Made by a program: the position numbers and the translations under genes | Assembly (NCBI RefSeq): GCF_028621955.1 | Contig: NZ_CP117516.1 | Coordinates: 1,200,001 to 1,264,000 of the forward strand | DNA from: Erythrobacter sp. BLCC-B19 | Lineage (GTDB): Bacteria > Pseudomonadota > Alphaproteobacteria > Sphingomonadales > Sphingomonadaceae | Length of the DNA stretch: 64,000 nucleotides | Direction of reading: 5' to 3' | Part shown: one piece after another, positions 7,789-17,180 of the stretch | Numbering within the stretch: the first letter of the stretch is position 1 | Layout of the letters: each line of letters starts with the position of its first letter | The notes under the pieces: model-generated | The model's database searches: none | Seen by the model: the letters and a program-made list of their open reading frames with translations, nothing else | What the model was told of the DNA's origin: nothing

Positions 7789-8544
7789 CTACCGCCCGGC
7801 CATCGCCTTGACGCGCGCCAAATAGGTGCGGCCGATGCGCAGCGCCTCGCCGTTCACCAGCTCTGCCGACCACACGCCGAGCCCGTCGTGGCGCAAGCCC
7901 CGGATGTGGTCGCGGCGCAGGATCGTCGAGCGGTGGATGCGGATGAACTGTTCGGGATCGAGCCGCTCTTCCAGCCCCGCGATGGTCTGGAGCAGTAGAT
8001 AGGACCGCCCGCTTTCCGCACCGCCGACATGGAGGCGCACATAGTCGCGCTCGGCGTCGATCTGGTGGACTTCGCTCACCGCGATGCGCAGCAGTTCGGA
8101 GCGGTGCGGCACCCACAGCTCGTCGAGATAGCGGCTCGCCTTGTTGCGACGCTGGCCGCGGCGGGCGACGGCACGTTCGATCGCGCGGGCGAGCCGGTCG
8201 GCAGAGACGGGCTTCAGGACATAATCGACCGCCTCCAGATCGAAGGCTTCGACCGCGAAATGATCATGCGCGGTCACGAAGATCACCACCGGCGACTGCG
8301 GCTGTTCGGCAAAGTGCCGCGCCACGCCCAGCCCGTCGAGTTCGGGCATGGTCATGTCGAGCAGCACCAGATCGGGGGTCAGCTTTTCAGCCAGGCGCAG
8401 GGCGGCGGCGCCATCGCTGGCGGTGCCGACCACGCGCACCTGCGGGATCTCGGCGCAGATCACCTGCACGCGCTCAACCGCGAGCGGCTCGTCATCGACG
8501 ATCAGGGTTCTGAGGGCGGTGGTTTCGATGTCGGTCTCAGGCAT
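7789..8544 (-). CDS. LytTR-type response regulator
   Basis: This 251-residue protein has a receiver domain at 12-125 (acidic VDDEP, phospho-acceptor Asp63 in LVLLDMTMPELDG, Thr in VTAHD, Lys in YVLKPV) and a C-terminal LytTR DNA-binding domain (HRSELLRIAVSEVHQIDAERDYVRLHV, then FIRIHRSTILRRDHI). It is an AlgR/LytR-type regulator. The start overlaps the end of the sensor-kinase gene by 8 bases, so kinase and regulator are translationally linked partners. Target genes are unknown. Confidence 0.93.
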   Translation of the reverse strand: MPETDIETTALRTLIVDDEPLAVERVQVICAEIPQVRVVGTASDGAAALRLAEKLTPDLVLLDMTMPELDGLGVARHFAEQPQSPVVIFVTAHDHFAVEAFDLEAVDYVLKPVSADRLARAIERAVARRGQRRNKASRYLDELWVPHRSELLRIAVSEVHQIDAERDYVRLHVGGAESGRSYLLLQTIAGLEERLDPEQFIRIHRSTILRRDHIRGLRHDGLGVWSAELVNGEALRIGRTYLARVKAMAGR

Positions 8545-9763
8545 GGCGGGGTCTCGACAGGGGGATACGGATTTCGGTGCAATAGCCGCCCGGCACAGGG
8601 GCGGAGACAAAGCCGATATCGGGGCCGAAGCGCGCCTCCAGCCGGTCACGCACATTGGCGAGCCCGATGCCGAAGCCGTGCCGCGTGCCCTGCGGCACGC
8701 CCGGGCCATCATCGCCGACGGTGATGACCAGCCGGTCGAACTCCTCGCGCGCCGCCATGGTGATCGTCACCGGGCGCGAGACGGGGGAGACAGCATATTT
8801 GACCGAGTTTTCGACCAGCGGTTGCAGGATCATGCCCGGCACACGGGCCTCTTCAAGGTCGGCGGGCAGATCGAACACGGTCACCAGCCGGGTGGGAAAG
8901 CGCACCGCCTCGATATCGAGATAGATCTTCTGGAGATCGAACTCGTCGCGCAGGGCGACATCGGCGGTCGGCTCGTTGGCGAGGCTGTGGCGATAGAAAC
9001 GGCTGATCGTCTGGATCATCCGCTCGGCGCTGTCGGTCTTGCCGGTCATCACCAGCGCCGAGAGCGAATTCAGGGTGTTGAACAGGAAATGCGGGTTCAC
9101 CTGATAGCGCAAGCTGCGCAATTCGGCAGCCTTGGCGGCAGAGCGGAACTGTTCCTCGCGCTGCTGTGATGCGCGCGCCTGCACGCCTGCCAGCAACGCG
9201 AAATAGGTCGAGGCCCAGGCCAGCAGCAGGAAGTAGCGCCCCAGCGCCACGTCGAGCAGCTTGCGCCAGAAATCGCTCGCCGTCTCGGCCGGTTCGATGA
9301 TCACCGATTGCGTCGCGCCGGCCGCATCGCCCTGTTGCACCGGCACTTCGACCAGCAGATTGCCGCTCTCGTCGCGGCGCAGGTTGAGGTTGTTCTTCTG
9401 GGCATAGGCCTGCTCCATCGCCGGGGAGAGGTCCTTGAACACCCAGTAATTGACCTGCCCGATCGCCAGCGCCACCGGCAGGGCCAGCACGATCGCGGCG
9501 GAAATCTTGAGCCACAGCGCGCGGTTGTCGAACAGGCGCAGCAGCAACCAGAGCACCAGCGTGAAGCCGACGCCGATCGCGGTGACCAGCAGCCGCCGCC
9601 AGCCGAGCTCGAACTGGAGGCCGAAATCCATCACCAGGCTGCGCACCGTGGTGAGGACGAAATAGGTCGCCCACAGCACCGCCATCGAGACCAGCACGGT
9701 GCGGAAGGACACGGTAGCCGGGGCTTCCGCCGCGACAGGTTCGCTGAAATTGTGTGTCGACAT
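8537..9763 (-). CDS. LytS/AlgZ-type membrane sensor histidine kinase
   Basis: The protein has about 408 residues. The N-terminal half contains about four membrane helices with a periplasmic loop carrying YWVFKDLSPAMEQAY. The His_kinase domain follows with YQVNPHFLFNTLNS (phospho-acceptor His225), then an HATPase domain with NSVKYAV and GDDGPGVPQGTRHGFGIGLANVRDRLEARFG-type N, G1 and G2 boxes. It should phosphorylate the adjacent LytTR regulator. The ATG at 9763 is used; an in-frame GTG at 9775 is an alternative. The signal is unknown. Confidence 0.92.
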   Translation of the reverse strand: MSTHNFSEPVAAEAPATVSFRTVLVSMAVLWATYFVLTTVRSLVMDFGLQFELGWRRLLVTAIGVGFTLVLWLLLRLFDNRALWLKISAAIVLALPVALAIGQVNYWVFKDLSPAMEQAYAQKNNLNLRRDESGNLLVEVPVQQGDAAGATQSVIIEPAETASDFWRKLLDVALGRYFLLLAWASTYFALLAGVQARASQQREEQFRSAAKAAELRSLRYQVNPHFLFNTLNSLSALVMTGKTDSAERMIQTISRFYRHSLANEPTADVALRDEFDLQKIYLDIEAVRFPTRLVTVFDLPADLEEARVPGMILQPLVENSVKYAVSPVSRPVTITMAAREEFDRLVITVGDDGPGVPQGTRHGFGIGLANVRDRLEARFGPDIGFVSAPVPGGYCTEIRIPLSRPRHA

Positions 9764-9782
9764 TATGCCGATCACCGATACC

Positions 9783-9816
9783 GCGCCCGCCCGGTGATGG
9801 GAACCGGGCGGGGCGC
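9783..9816 (-). terminator. GC-rich hairpin between fumC and the kinase gene
   Basis: The arms GCGCCCGCCCGG and CCGGGCGGGGCGC pair with one bulged base around a 9-base loop. It lies downstream of the fumC stop (9883) in the direction of transcription. No T run follows, so any termination would be inefficient or Rho-assisted. Confidence 0.35.
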
Positions 9817-9882
9817 ATATCGTCGGGCCGTCTCAAGCCTTGGTCGAATGATGAACAGCCGTTCAGGATCGACCAACGTTGT

Positions 9883-11298
9883 TTAATCCCGCGGCTTGAT
9901 CATGTCGGAGGGCACAACCCACTGCGCAAACTGCTCTTCGGTCAGCAGGCCGAGCGCCAGTGCGGATTCCTTCAGCGTCGTGCCTTCCGCGTGCGCCTTC
10001 TTGGCGATCTTGGCGGCGTTGTCGTAGCCGATGTGCGGGTTCAGCGCCGTCACCAGCATCAGGCTTTCGTTGAGCAGCTGGGTGATGCGGGTGGTGTTCG
10101 CCTCGATCCCGACAACGCAATTGTCGGTGAAGGCATGGGCGGCATCGCCGATCAGCTTCATCGACTGGAGCACGTTGTAGATGATCACCGGCTTGAACAC
10201 GTTGAGTTCCAGATGCCCGTGCGACCCGGCGACCGTCACCGCGACGTGATTGCCCATTACCTGCGCGGCGACCATGGTCATTGCCTCGCACTGGGTCGGG
10301 TTGACCTTGCCCGGCATGATCGAGGAGCCGGGTTCGTTCGCGGGCAGGCTCAGCTCGCCAAGGCCCGAGCGGGGGCCGGAGCCCAGCAGGCGGATGTCGT
10401 TGGCGATCTTCATCAGGCTGACCGCGAGCACATTCAATGCGCCCGACATCTCGACCATCGCATCATGCGCGGCGAGGGCTTCGAACTTGTTGGGCGCGGT
10501 CACGAAAGCGTGGCCGGTCTCGGCCGCGACTTCGGCAGCGAAGGCGGTATCGAATCCGACCTTGGCGTTGATCCCGGTGCCGACCGCCGTGCCGCCCTGT
10601 GCCAGTTCCAGCACGCGCGGTAGCGCGGCTTCGACACGCGCAATCCCGTATTCGACCTGCTTTGCGTAGCCAGAGAACTCCTGCCCCAGCGTCATCGGGG
10701 TCGCATCCTGCAAGTGGGTGCGGCCGATCTTCACCAGCGGGGCGAACTCGGCCGCCTTGGCGTCCAGCGCTCCGTGGAGCTTCTTCAAGGCCGGAATCAG
10801 ATGGTCCAGCGCCTCGACCGCCGCGGCAATGTGCATGGCGGTGGGGAAGGTGTCGTTCGACGACTGGCCCATGTTGCAGTGGTCATTGGGGTGGACGGGC
10901 GTCTTTCCGCCCTTCTTGCCGGTGAGGATCTCGTTCGCGCGGCTCGCGATCACCTCGTTAGCGTTCATGTTCGACTGGGTGCCGCTGCCGGTCTGCCACA
11001 CCACCAGCGGGAACTGGTCGGCGAGCGTCCCGTCGATCACCTCGCGCGCGGCCTGGACGATCGCCTCGCCGATTCCGGCATCGAGCACGCCGAGCTTCAT
11101 GTTGGCCTTGGCTGCCGAGAGCTTCTGCACGCCCAGCGCGCGGACGAGCGCGGGGGGCATCTTTTCGCCGCCGATCGGGAAGTTGACGATCGAGCGCTGC
11201 GTCTGCGCGCCCCAGTGCATATTCGCCGGAACCGCCACTTCACCCAGCGAATCGGTCTCGATCCGCACGTCACCGCTTGCTGCCGTCATGTCACTCAT
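9883..11298 (-). CDS. fumC: Fumarate hydratase, class II
   Basis: FumC is the iron-independent TCA-cycle enzyme that hydrates fumarate to malate. The 471-residue protein has [59 protein letters not shown] and the superfamily signature [15 protein letters not shown]. The ATG at 11298 is chosen because GAGGG lies 9 bases upstream; the earlier ATG at 11307 directly abuts that site. It stands alone, divergent from the pcm-like/tolC operon. Confidence 0.97.
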   Translation of the reverse strand: MSDMTAASGDVRIETDSLGEVAVPANMHWGAQTQRSIVNFPIGGEKMPPALVRALGVQKLSAAKANMKLGVLDAGIGEAIVQAAREVIDGTLADQFPLVVWQTGSGTQSNMNANEVIASRANEILTGKKGGKTPVHPNDHCNMGQSSNDTFPTAMHIAAAVEALDHLIPALKKLHGALDAKAAEFAPLVKIGRTHLQDATPMTLGQEFSGYAKQVEYGIARVEAALPRVLELAQGGTAVGTGINAKVGFDTAFAAEVAAETGHAFVTAPNKFEALAAHDAMVEMSGALNVLAVSLMKIANDIRLLGSGPRSGLGELSLPANEPGSSIMPGKVNPTQCEAMTMVAAQVMGNHVAVTVAGSHGHLELNVFKPVIIYNVLQSMKLIGDAAHAFTDNCVVGIEANTTRITQLLNESLMLVTALNPHIGYDNAAKIAKKAHAEGTTLKESALALGLLTEEQFAQWVVPSDMIKPRD

Positions 11299-11458
11299 CG
11301 AAGCCATCCCTCACTAAGTCGAATTGCACGCCACAGGTTTTGGCGCTCCCCTAAGCCCCAGCGCGGGCGCGGTCAAAGGCGTAAAATCGCGAGTCCATGA
11401 TGGCGGCGATTGCGGGCAAAAGCCTTGGAAGGCAGCCTCCACGCGTTTAAGGAGAGGG

Positions 11459-11488
11459 TTGACCAGCTGTATTGCGATACTAATACAG
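11459..11488 (+). promoter_or_regulatory. Promoter with overlapping palindrome upstream of pcm-like/tolC
   Basis: The inverted repeat CTGTATT-N8-AATACAG occupies 11467-11488. A TTGACC at 11459-11464 lies 16 bases before TAATAC (11481-11486), a plausible promoter that the palindrome would overlap. The operon start codon is at 11503. A repressor site controlling an efflux operon is the natural reading, but the -10 match is weak and no regulator is adjacent. Confidence 0.4.
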
Positions 11489-11502
11489 TAACCCGAGAAA
11501 CG

Positions 11503-12105
11503 ATGAGCACCATGACAACCACCCTTCCCGACACCCAGATCGCCCGCCGCGCGATGATCGACAGCCAGCTGCGCACCAGCGGCGTCAACGAGGAATATGT
11601 GCTGGCACGGATGCTGGCCGTCCCGCGCGAAGAGTTCCTGCCCGCCGCCAAGCTCGCACAGGCCTATACCGACCGGGCGATTGCGCTGGGTGAGGGCGGC
11701 CATCTCGCCGCACCGCTGTTCTATGGCAAGCTGCTGCTCGAAGCCGCGCCTGCGCCCGACACGCGCGTCCTGGTCGTGAGCGGCGGCACCGGCTACCTTG
11801 CCGCGCTGCTGCGCCCGCTGGTCGCCAGCCTCACCGAAATCACCGCCGCTGACGCCGCCACGGCATCCGGCACCGGCAGCTTCGATCTGATCGTCATCGA
11901 CGGCGCGATCGAGCAGCTGCCCGACACGCTTGCCGCGCAGCTGGCCGAGAACGGCCGGATCGTCACCGGGCTGGTGCTGCGCCAGGTCACCCGGCTCGCC
12001 GCGGGCCGCAAGATCGCGGGCGCCGTCAACCTGCAACCGATCGAAGACCTCGGCATCCCGGTGCTCCACGCCTTCGACGCGCCCAAGGGCTGGACATTCG
12101 CGTGA
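11503..12105 (+). CDS. Protein-L-isoaspartate O-methyltransferase family protein
   Basis: The protein has about 200 residues and begins MIDSQLRTSGVN-type sequence (ARRAMIDSQLRTSGVNEEYV), followed by FLPAAKLAQAYTDRAIALGEGGHLAAP, the PCMT N-terminal pattern. The SAM-binding glycine loop is degenerate: VLVVSGGTGYLAALL in place of a GTGSGYxAA motif, and the following acidic strand is shortened. True isoaspartyl methyltransferase activity is therefore uncertain. Its stop overlaps the GTG start of tolC by 4 bases; this pairing with TolC is common in sphingomonads as far as I recall. Confidence 0.8.
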   Translation: MSTMTTTLPDTQIARRAMIDSQLRTSGVNEEYVLARMLAVPREEFLPAAKLAQAYTDRAIALGEGGHLAAPLFYGKLLLEAAPAPDTRVLVVSGGTGYLAALLRPLVASLTEITAADAATASGTGSFDLIVIDGAIEQLPDTLAAQLAENGRIVTGLVLRQVTRLAAGRKIAGAVNLQPIEDLGIPVLHAFDAPKGWTFA

Positions 12106-13568
12106 CCCTGACCCGCGCCTCCGTCGCTCTGGCCGCATCGGCAAGCCTGCTTGCGCTGGCATCGCCCGCTCAGGCCGACAATCTGCGCGAGGCGCTGGCG
12201 GAAGCCTATGCCACCAACCCCACGCTCGAAGCCGCGCGCGCCAACCAGCGCGCGACCGATGAGGGCGTGCCGATTATCCGCGCACAGGGCATCCCCTCGG
12301 CCAATATCACCGCGACCCATATCGAATTCGTCCAGCAATCGGCCAACGCCTTCACCGCGCCCGAACGTAACCTCAGCGTTGCCGCACAGGTGCTGGTGCC
12401 GGTCTATTCGGGCGGGGCGGTGCGCAATTCGATCGCCGCTGCCAAGGAACGGGTCGAGGCCGGGCAGGCCGACCTGCGCAACACCGAAAGCGCGGTCTTC
12501 AGCCAGGTTGTCGCGGCCTATATGGACGTGCTGCGCACCGAGGCGCTGGTGGCGCTGGCGACCAACAATGTCGCCGTGCTGCGCACCAATCTCGAGGCGA
12601 CCTCCGACCGCTTCCAGATCGGCGATCTCACCATCACCGATGTCGCCCAGTCGCGCAGCCGCCTTGCCGTGGCCGAGGGTGACTTGCAGACGGCCGAGGC
12701 CAACCTGATCGCCGCGCGGGAAAACTATATCCGCCGTGTCGGCCGCGCGCCGGGCGAGCTCGAACCGCCGCCGCCGCTGCCGGGCCTTCCCGCCACCGTG
12801 GGCGAGGCGATTGTCAGCGCGCTCGAAAACAACCCCAATCTCGAAGCGACCCGGCAGCTTGCCGAAGCCGCCGGGTTCGACACCAAGGTCGCGGGCGCTG
12901 GCCGCCTGCCGACTGTCGGCCTGTTCGTGAACGGCGAATACAGCGATTTCTACGGCACGCTGGGCGGCCCGGTGGCGGCGCAGTTCGCCCAGAGCGAGAA
13001 GACCGCCAACGCGGGCGTGCGCGTCACCATCCCGCTGTTTCAGGGCGGCCTTCCCGCCGCCCGCCAGCGTCAGGCCGGCGCGCGCGAGAGCGTGGCGCTG
13101 GAAAACGTCATCGCGGCCGAGCGCGAGATCATCGCCGAAACCCGCTCGACCTACGCCAACTGGCAGGCCGCCAATGCCGTCATCAAGAGCGCGCAGGCCG
13201 CGGTCGAAGCCGCCGAGCTCAGCCTTGAAGGCGTGCGCGCCGAACAGTCGATCGGCAACCGCACCGTGATCGAAGTGCTCAATGCCGAACAGGAACTGGT
13301 GGTCGCCCGCGCCCAGCTGGTGACCGCGCGGCGCAACGCCTATGTCGCCGGATTCGCGCTGCTGGCGCTGATGGGCAAGGCCGAGGCGCGCGATCTCAAC
13401 CTCGATGCGGGCGGCGTGCTGTATGATCCGCAGGTCAACGCCGACCGGGTCAGCAGCAAGATGTGGGACTGGGACCGCGATCCCGAACCCGCCCCGAAAT
13501 CGACCAGAACCGTTGACATTCCCCCTGCCAAGGCAACAATCGGCCCGCAATTGCTGCCCGGCGAGTGA
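12102..13568 (+). CDS. tolC: TolC-family outer-membrane efflux channel
   Basis: The 488-residue precursor has a signal peptide ending about SPAQA (residue 25). Two homologous OEP halves follow, rich in Ala/Glu coiled-coil heptads. The first begins NLREALAEAYATNPTLEAARAN, and the second about residue 230 begins VGEAIVSALENNPNLEATRQ. The C-terminal half contains EQSIGNRTVIEVLNAEQELVVARAQL, typical of TolC. It forms the trimeric outer-membrane exit duct for efflux pumps or type I secretion, but no pump genes are adjacent. The GTG start overlaps the upstream stop (GTGA). Confidence 0.93.
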   Translation: MTLTRASVALAASASLLALASPAQADNLREALAEAYATNPTLEAARANQRATDEGVPIIRAQGIPSANITATHIEFVQQSANAFTAPERNLSVAAQVLVPVYSGGAVRNSIAAAKERVEAGQADLRNTESAVFSQVVAAYMDVLRTEALVALATNNVAVLRTNLEATSDRFQIGDLTITDVAQSRSRLAVAEGDLQTAEANLIAARENYIRRVGRAPGELEPPPPLPGLPATVGEAIVSALENNPNLEATRQLAEAAGFDTKVAGAGRLPTVGLFVNGEYSDFYGTLGGPVAAQFAQSEKTANAGVRVTIPLFQGGLPAARQRQAGARESVALENVIAAEREIIAETRSTYANWQAANAVIKSAQAAVEAAELSLEGVRAEQSIGNRTVIEVLNAEQELVVARAQLVTARRNAYVAGFALLALMGKAEARDLNLDAGGVLYDPQVNADRVSSKMWDWDRDPEPAPKSTRTVDIPPAKATIGPQLLPGE

Positions 13569-13614
13569 TTCCGATCCCGATTCGGGACAGGCCGGGTAGA
13601 GTGAAACGGGGCGA

Positions 13615-14127
13615 ATGATGGGCCAAGACGCCATGAATCAGTCTGGGGAGGCATCGGTCGAGGAAATCCTCGAATCGATCAAGAAGGTGATCGCACGCGA
13701 CAATCGGGTCGGCGCGCTTGAAGCGCGGCGTCGCCGGATGCTGGTGACCGATGAACCCGAAGCCGCCCCCGCCCCGCTCGCTCGCACCCATCAGGTGCGC
13801 GATGCGGAAGACGTGCTCGATCTCGGCGCGATGGAGGTCGAGGCCGAAGCTCCGGCCATGCCGATGGCCGAGACCGAAGCCGACGAATCCCCGCTGATCG
13901 CCGACACCGTGCGCGATGCGATGCAGGAAAACCTCGCCGCGCTCGCCATGCTGGCCGAACCGCCCGCGCGCCCGCAGATCGTGCGTTCGGGCGAAACCTC
14001 ACTGGAAGGCCTGACCCGCGAATTGCTCCGCCCGATGCTGGCCGAATGGCTGGAGGCGAACCTGCCCGCAATGGTCGAGCAACTGGTGCAGGCCGAAATC
14101 GCCCGGATCGTCGGCAAGCGCCGCTAA
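13615..14127 (+). CDS. popZ: Polar organizing protein PopZ (DUF2497)
   Basis: The 170-residue protein has the two PopZ ends: an N-terminal helix EASVEEILESIKKVIARDN and a C-terminal oligomerisation region GLTRELLRPMLAEWLEANLPAMVEQLVQAEIARI. The middle (about 45-115) is acidic, Pro/Ala-rich and likely disordered, also typical. In Caulobacter PopZ forms a polar condensate that anchors ParB bound at parS, and so the chromosome origin. The putative origin and parABS system lie 12-21 kb away in this window. A second in-frame ATG is at 13618. Confidence 0.9.
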   Translation: MMGQDAMNQSGEASVEEILESIKKVIARDNRVGALEARRRRMLVTDEPEAAPAPLARTHQVRDAEDVLDLGAMEVEAEAPAMPMAETEADESPLIADTVRDAMQENLAALAMLAEPPARPQIVRSGETSLEGLTRELLRPMLAEWLEANLPAMVEQLVQAEIARIVGKRR

Positions 14128-14168
14128 GCTCTGGCGTCAGGCGGGCGGGCGGGCTAATCCCGCTGGCC

Positions 14169-16322
14169 ATGCGAAACATTCTTGCTTTCGGCGCGCTTGT
14201 CGCCGCTGTCGCCCTGTCCGCCACGCCGCTGGCTGCGCAGGATGCCCCCTCGCCTGCGATCCCCGGCCTCGCCCACCCGCCGATGAGCGCGCAGGATCTG
14301 GTGACGCTCCCCCGCCTTGGTGCTCCTGCGGTGAACGCGGCGGGGACGATGGCGGTTTACAGCGTCACCGTGACCGATCCGGAGACGCTGAAGCGCTCGC
14401 CGAGGCATTATCTGCTCGACCTCACCAAGCCGGGGGCCGCGCCCGTCGAGATGGAGGCCCTCATCGCCTCCGATCTTGCCTTCGGGCCGGACGGCTATCT
14501 CTATTTCCTCAGCGACGCCGCGCCGGAAGAGGGCGGGCTCGAAGTCAGCCGGGTGTGGCGCATGAAGGTTTGGCCCGATGGGCGGATCGGCATTCCCGAG
14601 GTGGTCGCCGGGTTCGACACCAACATCGCCGGGTTCAAGCTCGCCCCCAACGGCAGCGCCATTGCGATCTGGGGCGAAATCCCGCGCGATTGCCCGACCT
14701 TCGGCTGTGCCGACGCCAAGCCCGCGCACCTGCCCGGCCCCGGCACCGGCAGGCTCTATGATGCCAAGGACGGCTTCGTGCGTCACTGGGACCGCTGGGC
14801 CACCCCCGGCATCCACAACCGCATCTTCACCTTCCCGCTGGTGAATGGCGTGGCCCAAGGCGAGGGCCAGCCTGTCGATGGCAAGGACCCTGCCACCGGC
14901 ATCACCGCCGACAGCCCGACCCTGCCCTTTGGCGGGGGCGAGGAAATCGCCTTCGCGCCCGACGGCAAGACGCTCTATTTCACCGCGCGGCTCTCCAACG
15001 CGGCCGAGCCGACCTCGACCAATCTCGACATCTACGCCGCGGACCTCTCGGGCAACGCGCCGCAATTGGTCAGCATCGGCAACGAAGCGACCGACACCAC
15101 CCCGGTGCCTTCGCCCGATGGCCGCTATCTCGCGTGGCTGGCGATGGATCGTCCGACCTACGAGGCGGATCGGCTTTCTGTCCGGCTGATGGACCTCAAG
15201 ACCGGCGCGGTGAAGAAGCTGACCGAGAGCGTCGATCTCTCCTTCGCCAGCCTCGCCTGGGCCGCCGATGGCAAGAGCCTGATCGCCACCGCGCAAAAGG
15301 TGCTCGATACGCCAGCCTTCCGCATCGATGTGGCGAGCGGCAAGGTGACCGAACTCAACCTGATGGCGGGCAATGAGGCGCATATCGCCAATCTCGTGCC
15401 GCTGCCGGGAGGCCGCGCGCTCTTCACCCGCGATTCGCTGGGGTTGCCGCCCGAACTCTACCTGTCCGACGGCATGGGGCAGGCACGCCCGCTGACCGAT
15501 GTCGCCACCACCCGCATGGGCGCGATGGCGAACATCGTCACCCGCCGCTTCAGCTTTGCCGGCGCGAACGGGGAGACGGTGTGGGGCCAGATCACGCGGC
15601 TTGCCGACCAGACCGGGCCGATCCCGGCGCTGCTCTATATCCACGGCGGGCCGCAGGGCAGCTATAACGACAGCTGGTCGACCCGCTGGAACCCGCGCGT
15701 CACCGCGTCGCAGGGCTACGCCGTGATCTCGATCGATTTCCACGGCTCGACCGGATACGGGCAGGCCTTCACCGATGCGATCAACAAGGACTGGGGCGGC
15801 GGCCCGCTTGAGGACTTGCAGAAGGGCTTCGAGGCCGCGATCGCGCTCGACACCCAGATCGACGGCACCCGCGCCTGCGCGATGGGCGCGAGCTATGGCG
15901 GCTACATGATCAACTGGATCGCCGGGAAATGGCCCGAGCGCTTCAAGTGCCTCGTCAACCACAACGGGTTGTTCGACAACCGCGCCTTTGCCCATTCCAC
16001 GGAAGAACTGTGGTTCCCGCACTGGGATTTCGGCGGCTCCTATGAAGAAGCGCGCGAGACCTACGAGAAATGGAACCCCGCCAACCACGTCGGCAACTGG
16101 AAAACCCCGATGCTGGTGGTGCTGGGCGAGAAGGACTTCCGCGTGCCCTATACCCAGGGCCTCGGTGCCTTCACCATCCTGCGCCAGCGCGGAATCCCGG
16201 CGCAATTGCTGGTCTTCCCTGACGAGAACCACTGGGTGCTCGGCGCGAAGAACTCGCTGCAATGGCACAACACCGTGTTCGCGTGGCTCGATCGCTGGCT
16301 GAAGCAGGAGCAGCCTGAGTGA
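14169..16322 (+). CDS. Secreted S9-family prolyl oligopeptidase-type peptidase
   Basis: The 717-residue precursor has a signal peptide ([20 protein letters not shown]). WD40-like beta-propeller repeats cover about 40-450, and a C-terminal alpha/beta hydrolase domain follows. The catalytic triad is visible: Ser575 in GASYGGY, Asp656 in GEKDFRVP and His688 in ENHWV; HGGPQGS forms the oxyanion region. It is closest to dipeptidyl-peptidase V / acylaminoacyl-peptidase types. The ATG at 14169 is the first that gives a signal peptide. Its stop overlaps the start of the [2Fe-2S] gene by 4 bases. Confidence 0.93.
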   Translation: MRNILAFGALVAAVALSATPLAAQDAPSPAIPGLAHPPMSAQDLVTLPRLGAPAVNAAGTMAVYSVTVTDPETLKRSPRHYLLDLTKPGAAPVEMEALIASDLAFGPDGYLYFLSDAAPEEGGLEVSRVWRMKVWPDGRIGIPEVVAGFDTNIAGFKLAPNGSAIAIWGEIPRDCPTFGCADAKPAHLPGPGTGRLYDAKDGFVRHWDRWATPGIHNRIFTFPLVNGVAQGEGQPVDGKDPATGITADSPTLPFGGGEEIAFAPDGKTLYFTARLSNAAEPTSTNLDIYAADLSGNAPQLVSIGNEATDTTPVPSPDGRYLAWLAMDRPTYEADRLSVRLMDLKTGAVKKLTESVDLSFASLAWAADGKSLIATAQKVLDTPAFRIDVASGKVTELNLMAGNEAHIANLVPLPGGRALFTRDSLGLPPELYLSDGMGQARPLTDVATTRMGAMANIVTRRFSFAGANGETVWGQITRLADQTGPIPALLYIHGGPQGSYNDSWSTRWNPRVTASQGYAVISIDFHGSTGYGQAFTDAINKDWGGGPLEDLQKGFEAAIALDTQIDGTRACAMGASYGGYMINWIAGKWPERFKCLVNHNGLFDNRAFAHSTEELWFPHWDFGGSYEEARETYEKWNPANHVGNWKTPMLVVLGEKDFRVPYTQGLGAFTILRQRGIPAQLLVFPDENHWVLGAKNSLQWHNTVFAWLDRWLKQEQPE

Positions 16323-16735
16323 CCCGCGACGAGGATCTGCTCTGCGCACAGACCAACCTCGCCCGGCATTTCGGCGATCCGGCCAAGGGCACGGCGATCA
16401 CCCGCCACATCATGCTCTGCGCGCTGTCGGAGAAGCAGAAATGCTGCTCGCGCGAGGCGGGGGAGGAGGCGTGGGGCTTCCTCAAGTCGCGCCTGAAAGA
16501 ACTGGGTCTCGTCGGCCCGCAGCGCTCCGATGACAGCGCGCGCGGCGCAGGCGGCGGGGTGCAGCGCACCAAGGCGGACTGCCTGCAACTCTGCGCCGCA
16601 GGGCCGATCGCGGTCGTGTGGCCGGAGGGGGTATGGTACCACTCGTGCAGCCCCGCGGTGCTCGAACGGATCATTCAGGAGCACCTGATCGGCGGCGTGC
16701 CGGTGGCGGAATTCCGGCTGCATCCGGCGGGTTAA
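16319..16735 (+). CDS. Thioredoxin-like [2Fe-2S] ferredoxin-domain protein
   Basis: The 138-residue protein starts at a GTG that overlaps the peptidase stop. Cluster ligands are arranged as Cys34-x7-Cys42 ([14 protein letters not shown]) and a later Cys-x3-Cys ([11 protein letters not shown]), as in NuoE-like and Aquifex-type thioredoxin-fold ferredoxins. The end [23 protein letters not shown] is characteristic of this stand-alone group. It probably transfers electrons, but the partner is unknown. It is convergent with the next gene and shares the palindromic stop TTAA with it. Confidence 0.85.
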   Translation: MTRDEDLLCAQTNLARHFGDPAKGTAITRHIMLCALSEKQKCCSREAGEEAWGFLKSRLKELGLVGPQRSDDSARGAGGGVQRTKADCLQLCAAGPIAVVWPEGVWYHSCSPAVLERIIQEHLIGGVPVAEFRLHPAG

Positions 16736-17043
16736 TCCTCGCCCGGGCTCCAGAACTCGTCCTTGCCGGGCAGCTGGTTATCGACCGATTCGTCGTGCCC
16801 CGTGCCGTTGGAGAGGAACACCAGCCCCATCAGCCCGCCGCCCAGCAGCATCGTCAGGCTGATCCCCAGCGCCACCGCGATGTAGAAATGCACCGAAATC
16901 ATGCCGTTGAAGGCGAACAGCAGGCCCATCGCGATAGCCACCACCAGCACCGTCGCCGCCAGCAGCCAGCGCATGATCTGGCGGTAGCGCGCCCAGGCGT
17001 GGGCGGCGTTCACGGGATCGTCGAGCGGGGACTTGCGGGTCAT
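16732..17043 (-). CDS. Two-helix membrane protein, function unknown
   Basis: The 103-residue protein has a cytoplasmic-looking N-terminus ([12 protein letters not shown]). Two hydrophobic helices follow, about 25-46 ([19 protein letters not shown]) and 52-78 ([24 protein letters not shown]), and then an acidic tail. The start at 17043 is the ATG of MTRKSPLDD. No enzymatic motif is visible. Similar small proteins are common beside housekeeping genes in sphingomonads, but I cannot name a function. Confidence 0.6.
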   Translation of the reverse strand: MTRKSPLDDPVNAAHAWARYRQIMRWLLAATVLVVAIAMGLLFAFNGMISVHFYIAVALGISLTMLLGGGLMGLVFLSNGTGHDESVDNQLPGKDEFWSPGED

Positions 17044-17180
17044 ACCGCAGCCATGCCGCGCCAACGGCCCCTTGGCAACGCGCGAAAGCTGCAAGTCGCG
17101 GTTCGCAGGGTGCAAGTCACCGATTCGCCTTTTGCCCGAATCCGTGTCATTTTCTCATCCTGAGAGAGTGGGAGAATGCC

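Noticed and set aside
14154..16349. Long open frame (over 700 codons) antisense to the S9 peptidase gene
   Set aside because: It reads as Arg/Gly/His-rich sequence without family motifs and mirrors the GC-rich codon usage of the real gene. Similar antisense frames occur opposite tolC, mnmE-mnmG, the sugar dehydrogenase, the helicase, the M23 peptidase, the ligase and clpA.
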